Source: Streptomyces sp. NBC_01142 (lineage in GTDB: Bacteria; Actinomycetota; Actinomycetes; Streptomycetales; Streptomycetaceae). Taken from it: 64,000 nucleotides of DNA. Below are positions 40,877 through 52,778 of the stretch, piece by piece. A program made the translations under genes and the position numbers. The stretch covers positions 2,113,501 through 2,177,500 of the forward strand of contig NZ_JAPEOR010000002.1 of the NCBI RefSeq assembly GCF_026341125.1, in the 5' to 3' direction. The notes beneath the pieces were generated by a model, which searched no databases, had not been told where the DNA came from, and saw only the letters and a program-made list of their open reading frames with translations. Each line of letters starts with the position of its first letter. The stretch's first letter is position 1.

Positions 40877-41542
40877 TCACGCCGCTAGCCGCGCCGCCTC
40901 CTCCACCGCCTCCGCCAGGCTGTCCACCACCGGCACACCCACCGACTCCAGGCTGGCCCTGCTGTGCGAGCCGCCCGTGTACAGCACCGCCCGCGCGCCC
41001 ACGTGCGCCGCCGCCACCGCGTCGTCGACCGCGTCGCCGATGACCACCGTGTGCTCCGGGGCGACGTCCCCAACCAGCGCCGCCAGGTGCCGCTCCATAT
41101 GCAGGGCCTTGGTGCCGCCGGACGGTCCCGTACGCCCGTCGACGCGTAGGAAGTGGTCGTGGATGCCGAACCCCCGCACGGCAGGTACCAGATGCTCGTG
41201 CACGTACATGCTCAGCAGTGACTGGCTGCGCCCGGCCAGCCGCCATTCCCGCAGCAGCTCCTCGACGCCCTCGGTCAGCCCGCAGCCGATCCGGTGCTCG
41301 GCGTAGTGCCGATGGAAGGCCTCGTCCATGGCCACCCACTCGTCGTCCGACGGCATCCGGCCCATCAGCCGCTCGTAGAAGAGGGGAATCGGCACGCAGT
41401 ACAGCTCTCGGTAGCGCTCGAGCGTGATCGGCTCCAGGCCTACCTCCGCGAACGCGGCGTTGGTCGCCGCGATGACCGCCGTGTTGTCGTCGAGCAGTGT
41501 GCCGTTCCAGTCCCAGACCAGATGTGTGCTGTGCTTCCCCAT
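40877..41542 (-). CDS. HAD-superfamily phosphatase (phosphoglycolate phosphatase-like)
   Basis: A 221-residue hydrolase. Motif I is HLVWDWNGTLLDD (nucleophile and general-acid aspartates). The cap domain follows, motif II is in QSLLSMYVHE and motif III/IV is VVIGDAVDDAVAA. It is related to Gph/PGMB-type HAD phosphatases, and the substrate is unknown. A frame open to 41614 would add 24 residues of non-homologous sequence, so ATG 41542 is preferred. The next gene in the same direction starts at 42197, about 150 nt from the HAD start. Confidence 0.85.
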   Translation of the reverse strand: MGKHSTHLVWDWNGTLLDDNTAVIAATNAAFAEVGLEPITLERYRELYCVPIPLFYERLMGRMPSDDEWVAMDEAFHRHYAEHRIGCGLTEGVEELLREWRLAGRSQSLLSMYVHEHLVPAVRGFGIHDHFLRVDGRTGPSGGTKALHMERHLAALVGDVAPEHTVVIGDAVDDAVAAAHVGARAVLYTGGSHSRASLESVGVPVVDSLAEAVEEAARLAA

Positions 41543-41690
41543 GCGAAAACCGTACCGGCCGGGTACGACAACCGGCCGCCCGCACCCACCATCGGCCGGA
41601 TCAGCAGCAACCACAGCGCCTCAGCGACCGCAGAGACCGCGGGGCTCACAGCGACCGCAGGGATCGCAGGGATCGCAAACGATCAGCCGA

Positions 41691-42197
41691 TCAGCCGATG
41701 AGGTTCGGGATCTCCTGCACCCCGTACCAGAGCAGCTCATGGTCCTCCGCCCCGTCCACCGTGAACTGGGCGTCGTCGTCGCCCTGGTCCGCCGCCCCCA
41801 GCGCCCCCGCCGCCGCGGACACATCGCCCACCGCGTCGTCGGCGTCCACATGCACCGCCGCCGCCTTGGCCAGCGCCACCGCGGACGCGATCCGCACCTC
41901 ACCGAGCGCGCTCGGGAGCAGCACCCGGTCGGGATCGGCGACCGCGTCCTGGTCCGGTACGTCGACGGCGACGACGACCCGGCGCCTGGCCGCCGCCGGG
42001 TCACCGGCGAGCAGCCGCAGCGACCCCGCCGCGGCACGGTTCAGCGCGGCGTACTCGAGCTCCTCGATGTCGTCGGAGACGTACCACTCGCGCAGGCCCG
42101 GAGTGACGGCATAGGCGGTCAGCGGGCCGGGGCCCAGTTCGCCCGCCTTGTGCGCCTCTGCGAGACCGTGAAGGGTCAGGGGGACGTAGACGCGCAT
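41691..42197 (-). CDS. Conserved actinobacterial protein (DUF6912-like)
   Basis: A 168-residue protein beginning MRVYVPLTLHGLAEAHKAGELG and ending QEIPNLIG. It is rich in Ala, Val and Asp, has no signal peptide or membrane helix, and shows no catalytic motif I know. A protein of this type stands beside secA in Streptomyces genomes, and I recall it as DUF6912. Function unknown. It is divergent from the Rv3235-like gene. Confidence 0.7.
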   Translation of the reverse strand: MRVYVPLTLHGLAEAHKAGELGPGPLTAYAVTPGLREWYVSDDIEELEYAALNRAAAGSLRLLAGDPAAARRRVVVAVDVPDQDAVADPDRVLLPSALGEVRIASAVALAKAAAVHVDADDAVGDVSAAAGALGAADQGDDDAQFTVDGAEDHELLWYGVQEIPNLIG

Positions 42198-42345
42198 GGC
42201 TGGCCGCTTTCGTAGTCGGAAGACGCCCTCAGGATACGTGCGACGTCCCCTTTCGGGGTGCCGCTACCACCCCCACGCACCGTCCACTCAGGACATGACC
42301 CGACCGGTCGTGACCGCCCGGGACCGCTGCTCGTCACCCTGATAG

Positions 42346-42903
42346 GTGATGGTGTCGGCCCGCCCCGGCGGCGGCAGCGCTCGTTGCGAGCGCCCGCCCC
42401 GCCCCCGTAGAAGATCACCAACGAAGTTACCGCCCGGTATCTCCATCGGGCCCGGCACATCGGGGGCGATCTGCATGGACAGGACCCGGCCCGCGGGACG
42501 GCGTGACCAGCGCCGTCCGGCCGTCGTGGCGACATCGGCGATGGCACGCGCACGGCGGCAGCACAAACCGCACTACTGGTTCGCCGACCGCCTGCTCGCG
42601 GTACTCAGCGGCCGGCGCCCGGTGCACTGGATGCTCGGCCACACCATCGGCGAGGCATACGAACAGCTGGTGCGGCTCGCCCCCGGGGCACCGCTGCGGC
42701 CTGCGGAACGGGTGACCCCCGTCGTACGCCACTGCGGCGAGTACCACCCGGGCCCCGGCGTGATCGAGGCCTTCGCCCGGATCGGCTCGGGCGACCGGGT
42801 CAGCGCGATGGCCTTCCGCCTGGAGCAGGGGGCGGACCAGCGCTGGCGCTGCGCGGCCGTGGAGCTCGGCGGGGAACGCGTCGGCGGCCACGCACCGGTG
42901 TGA
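42346..42903 (+). CDS. Rv3235-family protein
   Basis: A 185-residue protein with an Arg/Pro-rich N terminus and a conserved C-terminal domain (YWFADRLLAVLSGRRP, HWMLGHTIGEAYEQLVRL, VRHCGEYHPGPGVIEAFA and RWRCAAVELG). The domain corresponds to the Rv3235 family found next to secA1 in M. tuberculosis. Two starts are possible in the same frame, GTG 42346 and ATG 42475, and neither has a strong ribosome binding site. The shorter form (142 residues) keeps the whole domain. Function unknown. Convergent with secA across a 24-bp terminator hairpin. Confidence 0.72.
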   Translation: MMVSARPGGGSARCERPPRPRRRSPTKLPPGISIGPGTSGAICMDRTRPAGRRDQRRPAVVATSAMARARRQHKPHYWFADRLLAVLSGRRPVHWMLGHTIGEAYEQLVRLAPGAPLRPAERVTPVVRHCGEYHPGPGVIEAFARIGSGDRVSAMAFRLEQGADQRWRCAAVELGGERVGGHAPV

Positions 42904-43056
42904 GCCGCTCACCGGGGCAGGGCGCGCACCCGAGCAGCCGCCGGGCCCAACGGGGCCCGGACGGGCTTTCCCGGGCCCGCCTGACCGCCCTCCACTGCCC
43001 GCCTGACTGCCGCTCCCGCCCTTCCCCCCTCCCGCACCTCAGGGGCCCGCCTCAGG

Positions 43057-43108
43057 GAATACGGCCGGGGCCGGACACCGCGTTCGGTGTCCGGCCCCGG
43101 CCGTATTC
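43057..43108. terminator. Perfect 24-bp inverted repeat, bidirectional terminator
   Basis: Arms 43057-43080 and 43085-43108 with a 4-nt loop (CGTT), all 24 pairs matching. It lies 25 nt beyond the secA stop and 153 nt beyond the Rv3235-like stop, between the two convergent genes. Confidence 0.9.
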
Positions 43109-43133
43109 AGCTGGCAAGCAGGCAGCGCAGGCG

Positions 43134-45953
<2,820 letters not shown>

Positions 45954-46204
45954 TGAGGTTGGTCTCCTTGCCGATCGGGCCTGGCACTGGGTCGTGTAAC
46001 GGACACTGGCGCGGGCACGGCAGGTGGGCCCCACCGCAACGGCCATCGTAAGCGAGGACCCCGCCGCGCCGGGAGGTCCGCCGGGGGTCTGCCGTCACGG
46101 AGGCCTGCTGATACCCGCATGAAGAACGCGCGGGACGCGCCGAAGGTGCCGGTGAGGTCCGAAAAGTGCTCGCATCCGCACGCGCCCGTGACCAGAATCC
46201 GGGC

Positions 46205-46801
46205 ATGGAGCCCATCACACTCACCACCCAGCGACTGCTGCTGCGTACCTTCACGACCGACGATACGGAGGCGGTCTTCCAGGCCTGTCAGGATCCCGAC
46301 ATTCAGCGGTGGACGACCGTCCCCTCGCCATACCTGCGGCAGCACGCGGCGGAGTTCACCGGACAGATGGTGCCGGACGGCTGGCGCAACAGCACCATGT
46401 GCACGTTCGCGGTACTGCCCCGCGAGGGCGGCCCGCTGATGGCCTCGGTCGCCGTGACCCTGCGCACCTTCTCGGGCACCTGGGAGATCGGCTACTGGAC
46501 GGGCAAGGAGCACCGCGGACGCGGGGTGATGGCGGAGACCGTGGGCGCCGTGGCGCACTGGGCCTTCACCAGGCTGGGCGCGACGCGCCTGGAGTGGCGC
46601 GCCGAGGTGGGCAACGCGGGCTCCCGGGCCGTGGCGGAGAAGGCCGGCTTCGTCGTCGAGGGGGCCCTGCGCGCGGCGCTGCTCAACAAGGACACCCTCA
46701 GGGACGCCTGGGTCGGTGCGCTGCTCCCCTCGGACCTGGGACTGCCGAGCACCCATCCGTATCTCCCCGCCGCTCTCCCGGCCGTCCGGGGTGACGGTTG
46801 A
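46205..46801 (+). CDS. GNAT-family N-acetyltransferase (RimJ/RimL type)
   Basis: A 198-residue acetyltransferase. It starts MEPITLTTQRLLLRTFTTDD, the usual RimJ/L opening. The acetyl-CoA-binding loop appears as GKEHRGRGVMAE, followed by LEWRAEVGNAGSRAVAEKAGF. Substrate unknown; related enzymes acetylate ribosomal protein N termini or small molecules. It is divergent from secA. A heptamer repeat overlaps the stop codon. Confidence 0.88.
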   Translation: MEPITLTTQRLLLRTFTTDDTEAVFQACQDPDIQRWTTVPSPYLRQHAAEFTGQMVPDGWRNSTMCTFAVLPREGGPLMASVAVTLRTFSGTWEIGYWTGKEHRGRGVMAETVGAVAHWAFTRLGATRLEWRAEVGNAGSRAVAEKAGFVVEGALRAALLNKDTLRDAWVGALLPSDLGLPSTHPYLPAALPAVRGDG

Positions 46802-46826
46802 CGGCTGACGGCTGACGGCTGACGGA
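46792..46826. repeat. Five heptamer repeats (TGACGGN) over a stop codon
   Basis: Units at 46792-46798, 46799-46805, 46806-46812, 46813-46819 and 46820-46826. The second copy supplies the TGA stop of the GNAT gene. Copy-number change keeps the stop in place. Confidence 0.85.
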
Positions 46827-46922
46827 ACAAGACCGGGGCCGGCCTTACCGGACCGACGGGCCTTACCGGACCGACCGGACCCGGGGGCAGACTGTCAGTG
46901 CCCCCGTCTATCGTGCGGGAGC

Positions 46923-48116
46923 ATGACGATCCTGCCGCGCCCCGCCGCCGAACTCTCCGCCGACGAGGCCCGCCGCATAGCGCTGCGCGCCCAAGGGTTC
47001 CTGGGCGCGCCCGACCGGCGGGGCGGGGTGCGGGGTGTGCTGCGGCATCTCGGCGCCGTACAGCTGGACACGATCTCGGTGCTTGCCCGCTCGCACGAGC
47101 TGATTCCGTACGCCCGCCTCGGCGCCGTCGGCCGCCGCACGGTCGAGGACGCGTACTGGACCGAGGGGCACAGCTTCGAGTACTGGTCGCACGCGGCCTG
47201 CATCCTGCCCGTCGAGGAGTGGCCGCATTTCGCCTTCCGCCGACGCGCCTACCGCGGCCGCCCGCACTGGTACCACGAGCTCGCCGACGGCGCCTACGAC
47301 CAGGTCATCAAGCAGCTGCGCGCCGAAGGCCCGCTCACCGCGACAGAGTTGGGCGGCGCGAAGAACAAGGGTGAGTGGTGGGACTGGTCGGAGTCGAAGG
47401 TCGCCGTCGAGCGGGCGCTGATGCACGGCGAGGTGGTGTGCACCGAGCGGCGCAGCTGGAAGCGGGTATACGACCTGGCCGAGCGGGCGATCCCGGACGC
47501 CGTCCTCCACGACGACCTGGACGATGCGGAGTGCCTGCGCCGGCTCGTCCGGCTCGCCGGCCAGTCCCTCGGCGTCGGCACCCGCGCGGACATCGCCGAC
47601 TACCACCGGCTCAAGGGCGAGCAGTTCGACGCGGTGGTCGCTGACTCCGGACTGGTGCCGGTCACGGTCGAGGGCTGGTCGAAGCCGGCCTGGGCGGATC
47701 CCGAGGCACTGGCGAGCGCGCCCCGTGGCCGCCATCGCACGACCCTCCTCTCCCCCTTCGACTCGCTGATCTGGGAGCGGGCGCGTACGGAACGGATCTT
47801 CGGTTTCATCCACCGCCTCGAGGCGTACGTCCCCAAGCCCAAGCGGGTGTACGGCTATTTCGCGATGCCTCTGCTGTCGGGCGGCAAGCTGCTGGGTCGC
47901 GTCGACCCGGCGCGCGAGGGGACGACCTTGGTGGCGCGCCAGGTGTCCCTTCAGACCCCGAAGGCCGTGGCCCCCATGGCGCAGGCCCTGCGCGAGGCCG
48001 CGGAGTGGGTCGGCTGCGATTCCGTACGCGTCGAATCCGTACGGGTCGAGTCCGCACAGGGCGAACGCACCGAGCGCCCCGACCTCGCCGCGGAGCTGGT
48101 CCGGGCGCTTGCCTGA
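46923..48116 (+). CDS. YcaQ/AlkX-type DNA glycosylase
   Basis: A 397-residue winged-helix protein of the HTH_42 family, related to AlkZ and YcaQ, which unhook interstrand crosslinks and bulky lesions. The catalytic-type motif QLD is at residues 47-49 in GAVQLDTISVLARSHEL, which corresponds to the Q-x-D form of the YcaQ (AlkX) branch rather than the Q-x-Q of AlkZ. Also visible are YWSHAACILPVEEW and a C-terminal YFAMPLLSGGKLLGRVDP segment. A Streptomyces enzyme of this kind may protect against a genotoxic metabolite, but no such pathway is in view. Confidence 0.82.
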   Translation: MTILPRPAAELSADEARRIALRAQGFLGAPDRRGGVRGVLRHLGAVQLDTISVLARSHELIPYARLGAVGRRTVEDAYWTEGHSFEYWSHAACILPVEEWPHFAFRRRAYRGRPHWYHELADGAYDQVIKQLRAEGPLTATELGGAKNKGEWWDWSESKVAVERALMHGEVVCTERRSWKRVYDLAERAIPDAVLHDDLDDAECLRRLVRLAGQSLGVGTRADIADYHRLKGEQFDAVVADSGLVPVTVEGWSKPAWADPEALASAPRGRHRTTLLSPFDSLIWERARTERIFGFIHRLEAYVPKPKRVYGYFAMPLLSGGKLLGRVDPAREGTTLVARQVSLQTPKAVAPMAQALREAAEWVGCDSVRVESVRVESAQGERTERPDLAAELVRALA

Positions 48117-48148
48117 CCGCGCGGCCGCGCGGTCGGCCGGAACCGGCC
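48115..48148. terminator. Two back-to-back hairpins between convergent genes
   Basis: A perfect 20-bp palindrome (48115-48134, GACCGCGCGG centre) is followed by GGCCGG-AA-CCGGCC (48135-48148). It lies between the YcaQ-like stop and the response-regulator stop at 48150, probably a shared terminator. Confidence 0.7.
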
Positions 48149-48149
48149 G

Positions 48150-48902
48150 CTAGCGGATCTCGAGGATCTTCTCCCGCATCGCGTAGACCACGGCCTCCAT
48201 CCTGGAGTGCAGCTGAAGCTTCTCCAGGATGTTGCGGACGTGGTTCTTCACGGTGTTCTCGGAGATGAACAGCTCCTTGGCGATATCGCGGTTGTTCATG
48301 CCCGTGGCGACCAGTTTGAGCACTTCCAGCTCCCGCTCGGTCAGCCGGGGCGCGGGGACGAGCCTGCGTTCATCTGTGCGCTGGATCATCGACTTGAACT
48401 CGGTGAGGAGCTTGGAAGCCATGGACGGGCTGATCTGCGACTGGCCGTCGGCCACCGCACGGATCGCCGTGGCCACCTCGTCGGTGGAGATCTCCTTGAG
48501 GAGATAGCCGGTGGCGCCCGCCTTGATCGCGTCGTAGAGGTCGGCCTCCTCGTCGCTGATCGTCAGCATGATGATCTTCGCGCTGGGGGCCACCTCCTTG
48601 ATGGAGGTGCAGGCCTCGATACCGCCGCGTTTGGGCATCCGCACATCCATCAGCACGATGTCGGGCAGCAGATCTGCGGCCTTGTCGACGGCCTCCGCCC
48701 CGTCACCGGCCTCGCCGACAACCTGGATGTCCTCCTCCTGTGCGAGGACGATCTCCAGGCCCCGACGGAAGAGAGCGTGGTCGTCCACCACAAGGACCCG
48801 GATCGGCTCCTTGCGGGAACCGCCCGACTCCGCGGCGACATCGACGACCGTGCCCTCGGTATCGCCCGTGTCGCCGTGCACCGGTCCGAAGCTGTCCGCC
48901 AT
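48150..48902 (-). CDS. Orphan NarL/FixJ-type response regulator
   Basis: A 250-residue regulator. The receiver has the acidic pair in VLVVDDH, phospho-acceptor Asp86 in IVLMDVRMP, threonine in IIMLTISD and lysine in GYLLKE. The LuxR helix-turn-helix is [23 protein letters not shown], ending [18 protein letters not shown]. No histidine kinase gene is adjacent. ATG 48902 is chosen because GGGGAGGAACG lies just before it; a longer frame begins at 48938. The N terminus of about 30 residues before the receiver is Asp/Gly-rich and unusual. Confidence 0.9.
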   Translation of the reverse strand: MADSFGPVHGDTGDTEGTVVDVAAESGGSRKEPIRVLVVDDHALFRRGLEIVLAQEEDIQVVGEAGDGAEAVDKAADLLPDIVLMDVRMPKRGGIEACTSIKEVAPSAKIIMLTISDEEADLYDAIKAGATGYLLKEISTDEVATAIRAVADGQSQISPSMASKLLTEFKSMIQRTDERRLVPAPRLTERELEVLKLVATGMNNRDIAKELFISENTVKNHVRNILEKLQLHSRMEAVVYAMREKILEIR

Positions 48903-49100
48903 CGTTCCTCCCCCTGAAGGCCGTGGCCTGAAGATCATGAGTGGTCCGCTCCGCCAACATCAGTGCACAGGGCACCGGTTGGCTCGCGGCTCCATGCTTT
49001 CATGCCCGGACGGCAGAGGCGTGATCCTGCGGTCGCACGGTGGTGCCCCTGGGGGCGCACAAGACGCTCCAGGGGCACCATCACCTGCCTGCTGACGGGA

Positions 49101-49790
49101 TCAGCCGCCGAGCGCTCCTCCGGCCCCGCCCGCCTCGGATCCGGCCAGTGGGTCGGTCTCCAGGTGGATGACGCCATAGTCGTAGGCGTGCCGTCGGTAG
49201 ACGACACTGGGCTGCTTCGTCTCGGAGTCGACGAAGAGGTAGAAGTCGTGCCCGACCAGCTCCATCTCATAGAGCGCCTGGTCGAGCGTCATCGGTGCTG
49301 CGGTGTGGTTCTTCTCGCGAACCACCAGCGGACCTTCGCCCTGCACCTCGAGCGAGCCGATCCTCGTGGTGGGAATGGATGCAGGCGCCTCTTCGCTGAC
49401 GGGCCGGCCGTTGGCGTTCAACTCGGCGACGCCAGGAACGACATCGGCCACCTCGGATGCCGAAATACGGCCGTTGCCGCGGCGGTTGTGACGCTTGTCG
49501 TGCTGCTTGCGCAGCCGTGCCTCCAGCTTGCCCGTGGCCAGGTCGAGTGCTGCGTACGGGTCGGCGGCCGCGGCCTCCGCCCGGATCACCGGTCCGCGGG
49601 AGTGAAGTGTGATCTCCACACGGTCGGACCGGTCGGCCTGCCGCGGGTTGAGCTCCTTGGACACCTCGACGTCCAGGCTGATCACCTTGCCGTCGAGCTT
49701 CTGGATCTTGTCCAGCTTCAGCTTCTCGGCCACGTGCTTGCGGAACCTCTCGGGCACCTCGGTCTTGCGGCCCTTGACGACGATGTCCAC
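49101..49790 (-). CDS. hpf: Ribosome hibernation-promoting factor, long form
   Basis: A 229-residue HPF/YfiA protein. The N-terminal domain (VDIVVKGRKTEVPERFRKHVAEKL and VEITLHSRGPVIRAE) binds the small subunit. The C-terminal domain (TLDQALYEMELVGHDFYLFVD and VVYRRHAYDYGVIHL) drives 100S dimer formation. GTG 49790 is chosen because GGAG lies 6 nt upstream. The frame remains open to 50021, but its codons there do not resemble HPF. A 24-codon leader ORF with its own ribosome binding site lies just upstream. In actinobacteria this gene is induced in stationary phase and stress (known for the family). Confidence 0.93.
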   Translation of the reverse strand: MDIVVKGRKTEVPERFRKHVAEKLKLDKIQKLDGKVISLDVEVSKELNPRQADRSDRVEITLHSRGPVIRAEAAAADPYAALDLATGKLEARLRKQHDKRHNRRGNGRISASEVADVVPGVAELNANGRPVSEEAPASIPTTRIGSLEVQGEGPLVVREKNHTAAPMTLDQALYEMELVGHDFYLFVDSETKQPSVVYRRHAYDYGVIHLETDPLAGSEAGGAGGALGG

Positions 49791-49822
49791 GCAGAACTCC
49801 GTTCCCGGATAGCTCCGCCCGC

Positions 49823-49897
49823 TCACTGGCTGCGGAGCGTCTCCCTCTTGCACCAGGCCCCGGTGATTACCGAAGCCTCGGACTTGGCGACTTTCAC
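49823..49897 (-). CDS. Candidate 24-residue leader ORF upstream of hpf
   Basis: Reads KVAKSEASVITGAWCKRE then TLRSQ and a TGA stop, starting from GTG 49897. GGGAGG lies 5 nt upstream of the start within a long GGAGGAGG tract. The stop is 32 nt before the hpf start. It is in a different frame from hpf. It could be a regulatory leader peptide, or the strong purine tract may be incidental. Too short to judge by codon bias. Confidence 0.35.
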   Translation of the reverse strand: MKVAKSEASVITGAWCKRETLRSQ

Positions 49898-50126
49898 CTC
49901 CTCCTCCCCAGTCGACAAGATCCCCACCCCACCAATCTTCGAGGTTCACACTGCCCTCGAATCCCTGGCCCGGAACCCCCGGCAGCGCATTCGGTGAGGC
50001 ACGGCATTCGCCATTCCTCACAACCGAACATAGCTCGATCAGACGGGTGTCGGCACCCGCTACCAGCGCGTACGTGCGTTCAGGTGGTTTTCCCCTCTCA
50101 CTACCTGCAACGATGCAGGCTCGTTG

Positions 50127-50852
50127 TCAGTTCCGGTTTATTTCGAAAGATAACGGCGGGACAGCGACAACCGCTGCACTCGGTTGTACGAATCCCGGAG
50201 GGCATGACCTCATCGCGGCACTCAGTGCCCGCGTCGCCTCGACCAACGACGCTCCGGTCGTCATCAGATCGTCCACCAGCACCGCTCTGCCGCCCTCCAG
50301 CAGCCGTCCGGCCCCGCCGGGCACCTCCAGTGCCCCCGCCAGGTTCGCGAGCCTCATGCGGGCCGTGAGGCCCGACTGGTCGGCCACCGCGCGCCGCTGG
50401 CGCAGCACCGGAAGAGCCCTGGCCTCCGTCCCCGTACGCCGAAGCTCGCCCGCGGCCGCCAGTGCGATCCGCCGCGCGGCGTCGTGCCCCCGCGCCCTGA
50501 CCGCACTCCGCGCCGACGGCACCGGTACGAGCAGCAGCGGACCGGCTCCCCCGACGGCCCGGGGCACCGCGGCCCGCACCGCCCCGGCGAGCGCCACACC
50601 GAGCGGCCGCGCCAGCCCCAGCGCGCCCCGCTCCTTGTGCGCCAGCAGCACGGCACGTACCGCGTCCTCGTACGGCGCGGCGGCATGCACCACCGGCAGT
50701 CCCGCCGGCTCCGGCACAGGCCGCGCCCGACGCGCCGCGGCGCCGTACAGCGCGCTCGCGCACTCCTCGCACAGCGGCGTACGAGGCGTGCCGCAGCCGC
50801 CGCATGCGACCGGCAGCACCAGCCCGGTGATCTCCCGCCACCACCCCCGCAT
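50127..50852 (-). CDS. ComF-family phosphoribosyltransferase-like protein
   Basis: A 241-residue protein. Near the N terminus it has a four-cysteine zinc-binding region (CGGCGTPRTPLCEEC). The middle includes VPVPSARSAVRARGHD, and the C-terminal PRPP-binding motif is AVLVDDLMTTGASL. This is the usual ComF arrangement, seen in DNA uptake and related ssDNA processing, but its role in Streptomyces is unclear. The start is ATG 50852 or an upstream GTG at 50861. It stands 78 nt after the lpqB stop. Confidence 0.88.
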   Translation of the reverse strand: MRGWWREITGLVLPVACGGCGTPRTPLCEECASALYGAAARRARPVPEPAGLPVVHAAAPYEDAVRAVLLAHKERGALGLARPLGVALAGAVRAAVPRAVGGAGPLLLVPVPSARSAVRARGHDAARRIALAAAGELRRTGTEARALPVLRQRRAVADQSGLTARMRLANLAGALEVPGGAGRLLEGGRAVLVDDLMTTGASLVEATRALSAAMRSCPPGFVQPSAAVVAVPPLSFEINRN

Positions 50853-50930
50853 GCCCACCACTGTGCCCGCACGGGGACAGCCCTGCCACCCTTGTGGACA
50901 ACCGGCCCGGGCGCCCTACCGCTGGGTCCG

Positions 50931-52778
50931 CTACCCGGGGTAGACCGGCGACGAGCCCTTCTTGACCAGTGTCTGCCAGTTGGCGCCGGGTGGCAGCCGG
51001 ACGATGCCGTCCTCCTCGGAGTACGCCACCAGGGGGCGGGTTTCGTCGTCCGCGGCCGCGACCGCCCTGACCTGGTTCAGCCCCGGCAGGATGCTCGCGG
51101 CCGAACTGGAGCCGTCCGTCTGCATATAGCGCACCTGCTGTACGCCGCCGGACTCCTTGCCGACCACCACGAGCCTGCTGGGACCGGCCCAGGAGACTGC
51201 TGTCACCGTCTCCATCTGCGGTGCGGCGGGCCGCAGTTCCGCGACGGAGACCACCGGGTCGTCCTTGGGACCGTGGCGCTCCACCCGTCCGATCTTCAGC
51301 GTGGTCCGGCCGTCCTTCGTCAGCAGCAGCGCTATCCGCACACCGTCCGCCGAAACCCTCAGCGCCTCGATGCGCGCGCCGTCCAGACCCGGGATGATCT
51401 TTACGTCCTGCGGTGTGCCGACGCCGTCCTCCAGGCGCAGCAACGCCGGATGTGCGGGGTCACGGTCCGCCACCCACAGATCGCCCTGGCCGTCCCAGCT
51501 GGGCGCCGAAAGACGGCTGGCACGGTCCTTGCCCCTGCTCCGCAGCACGGGGTCGCCCAGCTCGCTGTCCGAGATGATGGATGCCACGAACAGGCGGTCG
51601 GCGTCCTTGGAGACCGCCGCCGCGGTGCGTTCGTCGCGGGCCACCCCGGCCGCGCTCACCGGCAGCCGGCCATTACCGAACGGCCCCGGCACATTCTCCG
51701 GCTCGTCTATGTCCTTGGCAGCGCCCACCAGCAGCGCCAACTGGTTCTTGCTGTCGACGAAGTACTGGTACTCCGGCCTGCCCGAGCGATCCGGCGCGAA
51801 CTCCTCCGCCTGGCCTCCGTTGAGCACACACAGCTGCGAGCCGTCCTTGCGCTGCAGCTCCACCTGCTCCACCCGGGTGGACGTCACGTCCTTCACCGTG
51901 AACAGGATCTGAGCCGCCATCTTCATGCACTGCGGGCGGCCCACATTGGATGCCTTGTCATTGAGCGGCACCTTCAGAGCGTTCCGGTCGTCGAACGCCA
52001 GCGTCTTGGTGCCCTCCTTCAGCGTCGTACCGGTGGGGAAGGGCGATTCGACCACCGGCTTCAGCCAGTTCGTCGGCCCTTCGAGCAGCGCCTTGACCGA
52101 CTGCGTGACCGGATCCATCCGGGTCACCGGATCCAGCCGCTGCCGGATGTAGACAGGGTCGGCCACGACCACGTTCCGCCCGGAGGCGAAGTAGTACTTG
52201 TTCACCGAGCGGTAGTTGCGCTGGAAGTCGGACGCGCCGAGCACCAGCCCCGGCGGCAGGCTGTCGATGCGCCACTCCTTGCCGTCCGGACCGTTCTGCT
52301 GCACCAGATGGATGTTCCGGTGGTAGTCCGTGGGCGTGACCGGCTGATACGCATGCTGGGAGTCCACCGTCGCAACCTGCTTGCCGAGGAGCGGATAGTC
52401 CCAGCCCGGGTTGTCCCGGTCACCGGACACGGCCTGTCCCGAGTTCGGCGCGGCCGACAGCACCGTGGTGCTCGCCTCCGGCCGCCACTTCTTGGAAGTC
52501 TCCGGCGTCAGATACGTCCGGGCGGTGGCGAAGTCGGAATCGTCGCTGGTCATCGCCTCCAGGAAGCCCTCGACGATCTCGTGCGGCGGCGCCCCCTTCC
52601 GCGGCGGCACCGCGTACACCCGCACCTGGGAGTCCGCCCGCGGGGACGCCTTCACCGCATGGATGTCACCGCTGTCCGGCATCGATGCACATCCGGCCAG
52701 CAGCACACCGCTGCAGCCGAGCAGCGCAACGGCACGCGGCGCACCTCGGCGGCCGTTGCCACGGGGATCAGCGCCCAC
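50931..52778 (-). CDS. lpqB: Lipoprotein LpqB, partner of MtrAB
   Basis: A 615-residue secreted lipoprotein from GTG 52778, with lipobox LLAGC after VALLGCSGV. It has an N-terminal GerMN-like domain (VYAVPPRKGAPPHEIVEGFLEAM and SVKALLEGPTNWLKP) and a C-terminal beta-propeller-like half. In mycobacteria LpqB interacts with MtrB and affects its signalling. It overlaps the end of mtrB by 11 nt, so translation is likely coupled. A longer frame to 52868 lacks the signal peptide at its start. Length equals what I recall for S. coelicolor LpqB. Confidence 0.93.
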   Translation of the reverse strand: MGADPRGNGRRGAPRAVALLGCSGVLLAGCASMPDSGDIHAVKASPRADSQVRVYAVPPRKGAPPHEIVEGFLEAMTSDDSDFATARTYLTPETSKKWRPEASTTVLSAAPNSGQAVSGDRDNPGWDYPLLGKQVATVDSQHAYQPVTPTDYHRNIHLVQQNGPDGKEWRIDSLPPGLVLGASDFQRNYRSVNKYYFASGRNVVVADPVYIRQRLDPVTRMDPVTQSVKALLEGPTNWLKPVVESPFPTGTTLKEGTKTLAFDDRNALKVPLNDKASNVGRPQCMKMAAQILFTVKDVTSTRVEQVELQRKDGSQLCVLNGGQAEEFAPDRSGRPEYQYFVDSKNQLALLVGAAKDIDEPENVPGPFGNGRLPVSAAGVARDERTAAAVSKDADRLFVASIISDSELGDPVLRSRGKDRASRLSAPSWDGQGDLWVADRDPAHPALLRLEDGVGTPQDVKIIPGLDGARIEALRVSADGVRIALLLTKDGRTTLKIGRVERHGPKDDPVVSVAELRPAAPQMETVTAVSWAGPSRLVVVGKESGGVQQVRYMQTDGSSSAASILPGLNQVRAVAAADDETRPLVAYSEEDGIVRLPPGANWQTLVKKGSSPVYPG

